Origin: Acanthaster planci
Lineage: Eukaryota; Echinodermata; Asteroidea; Valvatida; Acanthasteridae
Assembly: GCF_001949145.1 (NCBI RefSeq)
Contig: NW_019091443.1
Coordinates: 372,990 to 436,989, forward strand
Reading direction: 5' to 3'
DNA: 64,000 bases
The translations under genes and the position numbers were made by a program. Below are positions 13,145-22,344 of this stretch, piece by piece; within the stretch, counting starts at the first letter, position 1; each line of letters starts with the position of its first letter. A model generated the notes under the pieces. The model ran no database searches and was not told the DNA's origin. It saw only the letters and a program-made list of their open reading frames with translations.

Positions 13145-13575
13145 TTATCATTATAATGCACCTGAGTGTTGTATCATTTGTCATGAATGAAGGGTTTGGG
13201 GAAGAGGCTTATTTTTACTACGAACCTGATTTTTGTTCTTTTGTTACGAATGAAGGATTCCGAGAAAACAATTGGTATCCATGCACCCGAGTTTTGTTTT
13301 ATTTTTCATGAGGCTGGGAAGACATCCCGAAAGGTCAGAAGGGCCATGATGGAAGAGATTTTTGTTTCGCTTGCTTTGACAGTGCACCTGAGTTTTGTTG
13401 TGAATAAAATAGTCTCGGAAGAAACTCCAAAAGGCCTGAAGGGCTATGATGGAAGTTTTTTTAATTTTAGCCGCGCACCAGAGTTAACAATGCATCAGGC
13501 TTTCGTTTATTTGCCATGAATTAAGGATTCTAAGAAGACACCCCGAAGGACCTGAAGGACCACGGCGGGGAGAAT
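13145..13575 (+). repeat. Diverged tandem repeat, unit roughly 60-110 bp
   Basis: The phrase GCACCTGAGTTTTGTT (or a close variant), then CATGAAT-AAGGATTC, then GAAGACA-CCCGAAGG and GGGCCATGATGG recurs at about 13155, 13217, 13280, 13381 and 13475. An isolated copy lies near 12655. Copies differ in length and have lost internal parts. An open plus-strand frame of 110 codons here is a by-product of the repeat. Confidence 0.65.
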
Positions 13576-14449
13576 TTTGAATTTTGCATCAGTACTATGT
13601 ATATATATATAGTCTAATTGTTCTTCTTAGAACATCCTTATTTCTTTTCAATTTTTTTTCAATTTTTTTGGTAATCTTTTTATATTTACTTACATACTAC
13701 AGCGGCTAATATTACTCCTAGGTTTCTACTCCTGTCATTCTTGTATTCGTTAAACTTAAGACTCAAGTCGGGATCTGTGTGACGTCTTCCTTCATGCTGT
13801 GGATACATATCCACGCGCCGTTACTTGCTTCGCGCTCTCGCCACTTACTACTTTGAGTCCAGTTCAGAAATACTGACTGGTGACGTGTAACACACGTTAT
13901 AAAGGGTAACAAACGAGGGCGCCTATCAAGGGTGAATACGCGAGTTGCAGGGCCGAGCGCGCGAAGACCATGTAGTGCGTACAGGCTGAAAAACATCTGA
14001 AGTTTAATGAATCATTAAATTTATTTACATGAAGTTTGTATAATTTACTCGTTAGTGATGCATTCAACGTTAATAATATTTCAGGAGTTGTTCAACATAG
14101 TTTGAGACCTTAAATCCATTTTATTCAGAATTCACACAATCTGGTAGACTTCGGATTACTTAATTTTATGTTGTTGGTGTTCGACCATTGTCAACTGTTT
14201 TCGAAATGAAAGCTCCAAAACAATTTGTTGTATACGGTTTCCATCAATTTTGGACTGAACTTTATTGTAGGTCAACTTCCCTATTTGCAAGCAAAAGGTT
14301 AAAGCACCTAGCTGCATTGTGAATCCCCCTCCAGTGTGTATAATAAACCTAGAATCAATTTCTTGTTTTTTTTGTGTTGTTCATTCAGTGTTCAGTAGAA
14401 TCAAACTCTTTTTATACAGATAACCGACGCGGAGGAGCATTAAAGTAAT
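13576..14449. other. Intergenic, no recognised feature
   Basis: Contains a short (TA)n run near 13600 and a slightly CpG-rich patch at 13780-13990. A 78-codon minus-strand frame covers that patch, without domain or convincing splice support. The rest is AT-rich. Confidence 0.35.
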
Positions 14450-14938
14450 GTTGTAACGAGTCACTAAATTTGGTGACTCGAGTCAAGTCAGTTTAACATT
14501 GTGTCGTGAGTCGAATCCTTAGGTCAAGAAGTCGAATCGAGTCACTTTGTGTAGCTGAGTCGAGTCGAGTCAAGTACCGAGCTCGAGTCAATTTAGAGCC
14601 ATAAATTTTTGGACAAACTACAATAACAATACAACTACATGTAAGTTATTTTTGGGTATTTTTATTTTCATTTAGACATACTGAAAATAAGTTATAGGTG
14701 ACTGGTATTAAGTTATAGGGTGACAGGTATCCAGTCAAGTAAAATTTTGCTTTTAATTTTTTGAGACTCGAATATTATAAGCTTGTACTCGAGTCAAGTC
14801 TCTATGAGAGATACGAGTCGAGTCATTTGGTTGCAGAGAGTCGACTCGAGTTATTACCCGTCGGGACTCAAGTCGAGTCGCCAAAAATTGTGACTTGAGT
14901 CGGACTCGAGTCAAGTCATTGACTCGAGTCATTACAAC
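14450..14938. mobile_element. GAGTC-rich inverted-repeat element
   Basis: The left end GTTGTAACGAGTC and the right end (reverse complement GTTGTAATGACTC) are near-matching inverted termini. The interior is dense with GAGTC/GACTC and CTCGAG in both orientations (CGAGTCAAGTC and similar), enough to fold back extensively. The same motif clusters recur at 62.7 and 63.7 kb. No coding capacity, so a non-autonomous DNA element is the likely identity; superfamily not fixed. Confidence 0.6.
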
Positions 14939-15384
14939 TCAGCATGAAAGTTTATTTTTTGAAAGTTGACACAGTCCGTCAAACAACTGTACATAGGCTA
15001 CAGTGATTTATACAAAATTGTGTGGATGTAGCAACAAATAATTTAGGCAGTTCTTGTTTATGCAAGAATGCAGCATCGTTTAGGGGACATATCCATGCGT
15101 TCATTTGTTTAAAATGGAAATTCCCGACGGCAAGCCCCCATCGTCATTCTAATTACACGGTGCGCTGGGAAGACGTAAGTTTGAAGTATACCATCATAAA
15201 GAACTGTCAGGCTTTGGACGGCCCCTTTCGTATTTGTAAGTTTCTCAACAGGAATCGTCCACATTTTTGTCCGAACTGCGACGCCATCCGTCAGACCATA
15301 GACCCTCTACTGTTAATGTAGACTGCCATCTTCCAAGACCGTTCCACTCTGAGCGTAGGGAGCACTGCGGTCGTTTCAGTTTTC

Positions 15385-15745
15385 AACTTGTCCACTTTTG
15401 GACCACCCCGTCGTCGACAAAGTAAAATCCCAGTTTCTGCTAGCAAAAAATTGGGTTTTTTCGAAAAGGAATGGTGCAACTTTGAAAAACCCGAAAATCT
15501 ACGAGCAGAAAATGAGTAAATGGGGTTGTCCACTTTTGGAGCGTGACAGTAATTTTGCCAGTGGGAATTTGAAGTTTTTAGTTGTCCACTTTTGACGCGT
15601 CACGAGAGTTGTTAAAGTAAAATTCAAATTTCTGCTAGCGGAAAATTGCGTTTTTTTTTAAATGCTATACGCAAAGTCCAAAATCCCCAAAACCTACTTG
15701 CAGGAAATGGAAAAATGGGGTTATCCACTTTTGACGCTCCATAAG
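15385..15745 (+). repeat. Two diverged tandem copies of a ~195-bp unit
   Basis: Both copies contain AAAGTAAAAT, then TTTCTGCTAGC, then AAAATTG-GTTTTTT, and end AATGGGGTT-TCCACTTTTG. The first ends near 15540 and the second runs from about 15580 to 15742. The phrase GTCCACTTTTG(G/A) acts as the boundary. No coding content was recognised. Confidence 0.6.
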
Positions 15746-15774
15746 TTAGTCTCGCTGTTCAACAATGTGCAACT

Positions 15775-15990
15775 TGGCCGTGTATTAATATACGCATGTG
15801 GACTGGCAATAAGGTCACTAGTGTACGTCTATGTCCCGAGGGTCTGTGAGTGACTAGAAGAGGGTCCGAGGCTGACGGCCGAGGGAAATAGGACCCTCTT
15901 CTGGTCACTCAGAGGCTCGAGGTGGTATGGGCGTGCACTAGTGACCGAATTTGGCCAGTGCATGATATGTGTCTTATAACACACCTCAAA
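15775..15990. repeat. Long imperfect foldback (inverted repeat)
   Basis: The core arm GAGTGACTAGAAGAGGGTCC (near 15847) pairs with GGACCCTCTTCTGGTCACTC (near 15891) with one mismatch, over a ~23-nt loop. Pairing continues outward with more mismatches through GGTCACTAGTG on both sides to about 15775 and 15990. This is consistent with a foldback or MITE-like element. Confidence 0.65.
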
Positions 15991-16456
15991 GTATAAAAAT
16001 ATTCTTTGAGGTTTTTAACTGTTTCAGTTCAACTTTCAATAGCACTTCAAAAATTGTCCCTCCCCCCAAAAAGAAGATGAATTGTCTCTTGTCTTGACGC
16101 AGTCTAATTTTGAGTTGCTATACTCAACAAGGAAAAGAATTTTTAAATTCAACTTTTCACTCAATACCAATTAAAAAATTGCAAAAAATTGAAGGTTTAT
16201 TTTAGTTTTCATAGACACAGTCTAACTGTCTACAACTAGAAAAAAAATCTTCCAGTGTTTTAATGTTTAAATTCAATGTTATAAAATGAGCCATAGCAAC
16301 GACAACCAGTCAAACATTTTCAAGACTAGCCAGTGACCGGGCACTAGTCTCTGGACTTTATGCGCGCAATGTCTAGGCGCATGTCGAGTCACGCTGACGC
16401 CAGATTCATGTACAAGCCCATATTAGTGGGAAATGCAATTAGGCTTACTATGAAGC

Positions 16457-17396
16457 TCATGGAACTCTCTCCCCCGACACTATTGATGATACAGTGGACG
16501 TCACAACACCACACTTTACTTGTCTTAGAGATTTGTCGATATGAGTGGAGCTGTGATCCTGAACCATCGGAGAGAATAAAAAATCAGAGAAAAATGTCCC
16601 CCAGCTTACAATGCAACAACCAGAGAGGAAAACTGAAAAGATTATATATATATATATATATATATCCCCCACTTTTCAAGTCACTGACTACTATGCGCAT
16701 CCTACAGCTTACACCAGCCACTTCGCATTTGCCAGTGTCACGATTTCACCTGGGATGGAGGGATGGAGGCTGTGCTCAGCTTCCAGAAATCATCCCCCCC
16801 CCCATACGTGACCAAATTCTTGGAAGTGACTGGCTCAATGTTTTCATGCACGAAATCCATTTCGTCATCAGTAGGCCGCATCGGAACACTTGGCTGACCC
16901 TTGAACTTACGCACTATTCCATGTAGTTTAGGCCGTATGTAATTCTGACACGGCCTATCGTGCGTGATGCGTTGACAACATCGAAAGACACACTCCTGCG
17001 ACGCAGTAAAAAGTTTGGCAAAAAGCACTGAATACCAAATTTTATGTAGACATCAATAAAAATTGCGCGAGGTTGTTAAAAAGTCACTTAATGTTACTTC
17101 AAACAGTCATGCCGACTCAAAATGGAATTTACGGCAATGTATGTGAACAATCCTTAATACTTTGTGAAAGAATTTTATTTGTCTCTTCACTTATGAATAT
17201 AAATTACCCATATAATTTTTTTATACATTAGGGTACAATAATACGCACTTCTTCGAAACGAAAACAGTTCATTGCATGTACAAATAACGGTTAGAAATTG
17301 ACGATACTAAATAATTAGGGTTTCTGTACATCACTCCAAAATTAAATTTACAAGACGTGTGTACTCCTCTTGTTTCCTATTGTTGACGAAGCGCAT
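16457..17396 (-). CDS. Possible small three-exon gene, unknown function (~130 aa)
   Basis: I do not recognise this product. Three minus-strand blocks join in frame: 17396-17352 (start MRFVNNRKQEEYTRL, donor GTAAAT), 16995-16750 (acceptor CGTCGCAG, donor CAG then GTGAAA) and 16558-16457 (acceptor with a pyrimidine tract ending GGTTCAG, stop at 16457-16459). All junctions are phase 0. The middle exon has a Cys-containing start (ECVFRCCQR), a basic stretch KLHGIVRKFKGQP and an acidic stretch RPTDDEMDFVHENIEP. The last exon is Ser/Thr/Val-rich and ends SGERVP. No signal peptide or membrane segment is visible. It lies between the membrane-protein gene and BRMS1L on the same strand. The middle and last exons are better supported than the first; it could instead be the 3' end of a longer transcript. 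Confidence 0.42.
16643..16665. repeat. (TA)n microsatellite
   Basis: An uninterrupted TA run of about 11 repeats inside the short intron of the putative small gene. It creates the long YIYIYI artefacts seen in overlapping frames. Confidence 0.9.
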
Positions 17397-18440
17397 TATT
17401 TTGACAACACTGACCTACCGCGTACATGAATATAATTGCCATTTCTACGTACAAAGTAGATCTATGATCATTTTATGGTATGAATGAATACGATTACGAC
17501 CTGCGTTGTGACTAAATCATTTTATGTCCAAGTTACGTTGTTTTAACTAAGTGGACCGGAAAACTATTTCGACGTCAATCTGAACTGTGGTGTTCCTCAA
17601 TATAAAAAACAGTAGGCCTACCACGTAACAGGCAAAACAAAATTGACAGCAACGAAAGAAGATAAATGACAGGTCCATCGACTGTACATGGTGTATGTGA
17701 GCCTTCCTGCATACGGGTTAGGTATACTTGTACGTTTTGCAATGCAGTTGATTCTGATGCCAACCGAATGGCATACTCATAATTTTTTTTTTCGTTTTTT
17801 GTTTACGAATTAACTGACAGCTAGAAGACAGGAAAGAGCAAAAAATGCAAGAACCCGGAATAGACAATCCTCGTACGTGCATAGGCCTGTCTGGTAAATT
17901 CGCAAAGAACTGTTGGAAGTGTTAAATGCGGCTGTGTGGGTGTACATGCCCATGTAACGAGTACAATCATTTATATGCAACATACAAAAAAAATAATACA
18001 TAATACGCTGGAGAATTTTTGGCATGGGATACCATAAATCGCTTATGCCGTTGGGATGAAATTCGCGTAACAGTACATGTATTTACAACCGTTGGGTAAA
18101 ATGAGACAAGTTTGCCCACATACATATATAGGCCTAAATGTATCCGGAGAGAATCCACACTGTTGTGTATAAATGTGTTTGCCAAACAGGCGATGCACCC
18201 AACGTTTATCAAAAATGTGCTCGGCGTTTTTACAGTGCAATAATTTCTATGCGATGTACATGTACAATGAAAAGTGCTTGCTATTGTAAACCCAACTTCC
18301 CTACATCCGTTTTTCGAATCAGTGGGCTTCTTAAATTTGGACTTTCTCATCTTCGTAGCGCACATGCATGTACGTTCTTGCCTGACGAATGAACACATGA
18401 ATCAACTCTGTGCATGTAGAAAAACTAAATCAACCCATAC
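17397..18440. other. Gap between the membrane-protein stop and the small gene
   Basis: Probably 3' UTR of the membrane-protein gene plus a short intergenic region. A minus-strand frame of 143 codons at 17967-18398 has skewed, Cys/Thr/His-rich composition and no domain. A minus-strand AATAAA occurs at 17174-17179, inside the small-gene interval. Confidence 0.35.
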
Positions 18441-21400
18441 CTACTTGGTATTGCCAAATCCCATCCCACCAAATTTTTTGTTCTGCCAAAGTAGGTTCTT
18501 GCCGATTGAACCACTTCCTTCGAGAGCAAGACTGAAGCTGGAACCAGTCGTTCGAGTCCCACTCTCGTAAAAATCCACAACTGACTGATTGCGGCGTGAC
18601 CCCCTCAATGTGGATGATCGATCAAACTCTACACTCTGAATATCATCCTGTCCACCAAAGTCACGCTCCTCATGAGCAGTGTAGCCCCTCTTTGAGCCTC
18701 GGGAAAATGGGAGCCCATTGGCACCCATGCCCATTGCGTCAGCCATAAGTGGGTTGGAGCGTGTGTACTGAAACCTGGGGTCGTTTGACGGTTGAGAGAC
18801 AGTGAACGGAAATGCCCCTTGGGAATTGTAGTTGTGACTAGTGCCGTTGAAGGACATGTTCGGGAATGGGTTACCAGTCTGAGAACGCAATGAACCTCTC
18901 CCGTTTGATACTGCATCGGGTGATTTAGGAGCGAATGGTGGCGGAGAGCCAAAACCATGAACGGATCGCAAGGAATTGCGTCGGGAAGAACCAGGCTGAC
19001 CCCATGTGTTCATATCCAGAATGGATATCTGCTTGGTGCTTTCAATGTTGTCACTATTCGCTGTAGGTTTGTCTTCTTCGTCGTCCATGTTGATCTCTAC
19101 CAAGTCACTCGAACTTTCTGTTTCGCGGGTAGAGCCAGCATCATCATCCGTGCTCTCAAAGGCCTTCAAATTGTTCTGTCAAGAAAGAGAAATTCTTTGG
19201 GTTAATGCAAGGGACTATAATTCAGAGTACACCTAGGCCTACATGTATTTTATTCCTGATAAATACATGCGACGAGTGGTTAAAGTCGGGGAAACGACTG
19301 GCCAAATCCTGGAACAATAAAATTCATAGCCAATTAACTAAGTGCCTTACACGAGCGATTGACAAACTTGGGTTCACTTACAACATCAAGAGGCTCAAAA
19401 TCCTTTTCGTAAGCGGGGTTGTTAGTCTCATCATTGGCTTTTCGACCTCTATTTGTCCACAGCATCACGTCTATCTCGTTGATATCACCAAACTGTTGAG
19501 GCAGCGAGTGATTCTTCCTACATGTAAAACAGGTTTATGTAATCAACAAGACCGCCGTGGCAGCAAGCGATATCACCAGTATCAAACTAAAAAAACATAG
19601 CAAAATGAAGAAGTGGATAAGGTGAGAAACCAAAAGAAAAAAGTTCTGTCTAGTTTGTTCGCGACGGCGTAATAACTTGACGTTCCTGACATTCCATTTC
19701 TGTCAACAAATCGAGTACGTATGCGATCGTAGTTGATTTGACTCACCAGTCCAATCTATCTGCCCTCAAAGATGGACTCTTCTTGTCTAACTTGTCCTCT
19801 TTAAGCCTGCAAAAGTGAAGAAAAGTTGTTTTATTTTAATGCTAAAGTCTACTTGTGCCGTCAAAATATGCTCTGTTTTCACACTGGAGCATACCATGTA
19901 CTGCCTCATGATCTAGGTTAGCAAAAGATTTCACACGTCTTAGTCTGATTATAATTGAAGACACAGACAAAACCCTTAGAAGTATCATAATTGGACTTCA
20001 ACAGTAGTACATTTCATTTTTATCAACATTTTTTATAAAGCGTGTTTAATATTAGCAAGAAGAATCATTCCATAATACCTTTACTCTGGCAACATACAAT
20101 TTTGGTGTCAGTTTTGTACAAAAAAATCTTTAAAATAAAGGAACTTACTGTTTTCTATAGAAGTATATAACAAAGATGATGAATATAATGAGAACGACCA
20201 GGAACAATCCACCGATGCAGGCAGCTACCGTGATAATAACCGATACATCGTTTTGCCCAGCCCCATTGGGTACTGTCGTCTCTGATTTGGAAAATAAAGC
20301 AGCTTTAATACATAACATCTCGCATAAATAAGGATAATTATGATCAGGAGAGGGGTGGAGACTAAATGCCTGACACTGTAGCCTTCTCCAATTTAGAGAA
20401 AATTTTGAATCATGCTTCATCAATCATGAATCACAATGCTTTGATCCAGCCTTCATGTTTTCTTTCCTCCCTTAAACAAAACAGACAATGAATAACGGTG
20501 ATATCTCTGGAATAAGGTCCCCTGCTGATAAAAAAATTAAATCACATCACCTGGAACACATTCATACCATTTTTATACATCAACTTCAAGGAAGATTTGT
20601 TTTAATGAAATTCCTGCCTTTTTCACCTCCTTGTCGTTATTCATGTATGTGTACAGTCATTTGCAAAAGTATAAGAACTGAAATTGATAGGGTATCTATG
20701 TCAATGGGCCTGCATTCCGTTGTCTCATCAGATGATTATAAAAGTATACCCTATTTACTAGAGGGGTCCATAACATAAAAATAGTGCTGTTAGCCCATTT
20801 GAATGAAAAGTCTTGCCAAGACAGGTCTTGTATGGTATTTTGTCTTTGCTGCAGCATGGTAAAAAGCCAGTCTTAGTCAGGTTCACAGGGCCCAAACAGT
20901 GACCCTCCATCAAGAAGACTACTGTGAACGTCAAATTAGCGAGAGAGCTGGTTGCAGCAAGACTGCTGTGCACAATGCCATTTCAAAATTCAAAGAGATG
21001 GCTCATTTTCTGACCAGAAAAGGCACGGCCAGTCGTCCAAGAAAAACTACCCCTCATGAAGACGATGTGATCAGGCGAATTGTCGTGAAAAACCCCTCGA
21101 GTTCTTGTCGAAAGTTCAGGTTTGCAGTCCACTGGGAAAAATGTGAGTGTAAGCACCATTCTCGTGATTTGAGCAAAGAATTTCGGCTCTAGTCACAAAA
21201 ACCTGCTCGTAAACCCCTTCTGAACCAAGGCAACGAAAGCAAAGCGGCTCAGTTTGGCTACGAAAAACGTGAGTCCTGGACTGCAAAAGACTAGACAAAA
21301 GTCTTGTGTTCAGATGAATCAATATTGCTACAATTTGTATCATGCAAAGCCCATGCCCGAAGAGGAAAGAGATTTGATGCACGGTACACAGTTGCGACCA

Positions 21401-22344
21401 TGAAACATCCCGCAAGCCAGATGATAAGGGGTGCCATGGTCAGGTCTGTCCTTCCTACCATTCAATACCACTATGAACTGTCCAAATATCTCACACTCTT
21501 ACAAGATCAGCTAAAAACTTGTATGGATGCCCACAAATGCAAAGTAGTCATGCACGATGGTGCTCCGTGCCACAGGTCCAAGGTGTGAAGGAATTCTTAT
21601 CAACGGACAAAGTCAAAGTTCTTGACCGGCCTGGGAACAGTCCTGATCTCAATCCAATCGAAAATCTCTGATGAAGGTTGTGAAAGACAAGGTCACGGAC
21701 AAACAGCCACCAAATGCCAAGGCATTAGTGGAAGCCATTAAACAGGTCTGGGAGAGGGAAATCTCGGTGGCAGTGGCATAATTGGATTTTATTAGTGGGG
21801 GACACAAAGGGGCAGCAGCATCTTAATCTTATGGGGGGGCACCAGCTTTCAGTGGTGTGCTTTTGGGGGCAAATTTTTGTTAGCTTTGTTTAATATCCAC
21901 TCGTCCGTTTTTTTTTTCAGTGGGAGGTACCGGGAATTTGTGGGGGGGGGCAGCCCCCCTGGCTATGCCACTGCTCGGTGGACTACTGCCAGTCTCTCAT
22001 CTGCAGCATGCCACACGGCATTCAGGTCATATCAGAAACAGTGGAGGGCACAATATTAGACTGTTAACATTTCAAGTCGTGGAAATGTGGTCAAAGAGCA
22101 ATTCAAGCAAGATACTGATATTGCACATTGAAAATAAATGTTTCAAAGATTTATTTGTTAAAGTTTGGTTTTCCTTCAATTTACTACATCTTGTATGGGT
22201 GGTCTTATACTTTTGCAAATGACTGTACCTTTACCTGTATATGCTATAGCATACCTGCTACTGTGACCGTTGGGACTGTTGCTGCTTTAGTGGTATTCAT
22301 TTTGAAAGTATTCGGTACAAAATACTTCGGATCCTCAGCCAAGC
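18441..22344 (-). CDS. Unrecognised single-pass membrane protein, C-terminal five exons (partial)
   Basis: Exons on the minus strand: 22344-22255, 20281-20149, 19806-19747, 19517-19382 and 19175-18441 (stop 18441-18443). All are GT-AG with matching phases. They encode about 383 residues. First comes a Thr-rich juxtamembrane stalk with an N-glycosylation sequon (MNTTKAATVPTVTV). Then comes one strongly hydrophobic helix (VSVIITVAACIGGLFLVV, continuing LIIFIIFVIYFY) followed by the stop-transfer residues RKQ. The ~300-residue tail that follows starts KEDKLDKK and has ETNNPAYEKDF, an NPxY-type motif typical of PTB-domain or clathrin-adaptor binding. An acidic Ser patch and a long Gly/Ser/Asn/Arg low-complexity stretch end GMGFGNTK. 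The helix followed by basic residues suggests a type I protein. The extracellular N-terminal exons were not found in 22.3-31.4 kb, so the gene is partial here. I could not name the family. The 22344 acceptor has a pyrimidine tract only about 20 nt upstream. Confidence 0.72.
20880..21768 (+). pseudogene. Tc1 transposase pseudogene
   Basis: Fragments in order match Tc1 transposases: an N-terminal helix-turn-helix part (ERQISERAGCSKTAVHNAI), a basic second DNA-binding part (ASRPRKTTPHEDD), the first catalytic Asp block (CSDESILLQF), then VVMHDGAPCHRSKV and RPGNSPDLNPIENL of the later DDE region. Internal stops and frame changes break it, including a stop directly after IENL where the family has Trp. 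It cannot make a working transposase. Confidence 0.9.
21771..21973. mobile_element. Nested hAT-like MITE (203 bp)
   Basis: Starts CAGTGGCATA and ends TATGCCACTG, a 10-bp perfect terminal inverted repeat. It is flanked on both sides by the 8-bp direct repeat CTCGGTGG (21763-21770 and 21974-21981). An 8-bp target duplication and CAGTGGC-type ends are hAT hallmarks. The interior is G-run-rich and non-coding. It interrupts the Tc1 element just after the transposase C-terminal region, so it is the younger insertion. Confidence 0.92.

Larger units (their letters stand above)
20654..22225 (+). mobile_element. Tc1-like DNA transposon, inactivated
   Basis: The termini are inverted repeats beginning CAGTCATTTGCAAAAGTATA at 20654 and, on the other strand, at 22225, matching for about 23 bp. 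Both ends are flanked by TA, the target duplication of the Tc1/mariner superfamily. The interior encodes a decayed Tc1 transposase on the plus strand. Without the nested insertion at 21771-21973 the element is about 1.37 kb, normal for Tc1. It lies in an intron of the membrane-protein gene, opposite to its direction of transcription. Confidence 0.92.

Noticed and set aside
13187-13519. 110-codon plus-strand frame with repeated APEF/APEL words
   Set aside because: Explained by the underlying tandem DNA repeat rather than a protein repeat.
16360-16926. 188-codon plus-strand open frame
   Set aside because: It crosses the (TA)n run (YIYIYIY) and has no domain; the opposite strand gives a better spliced model.
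17967-18398. 143-codon minus-strand frame after the membrane-protein stop
   Set aside because: Skewed Cys/Thr/His composition, no domain, and its position fits 3' UTR.
20899-21588. Active Tc1 transposase
   Set aside because: Several in-frame stops and frame changes, including one right after IENL, plus a nested insertion.
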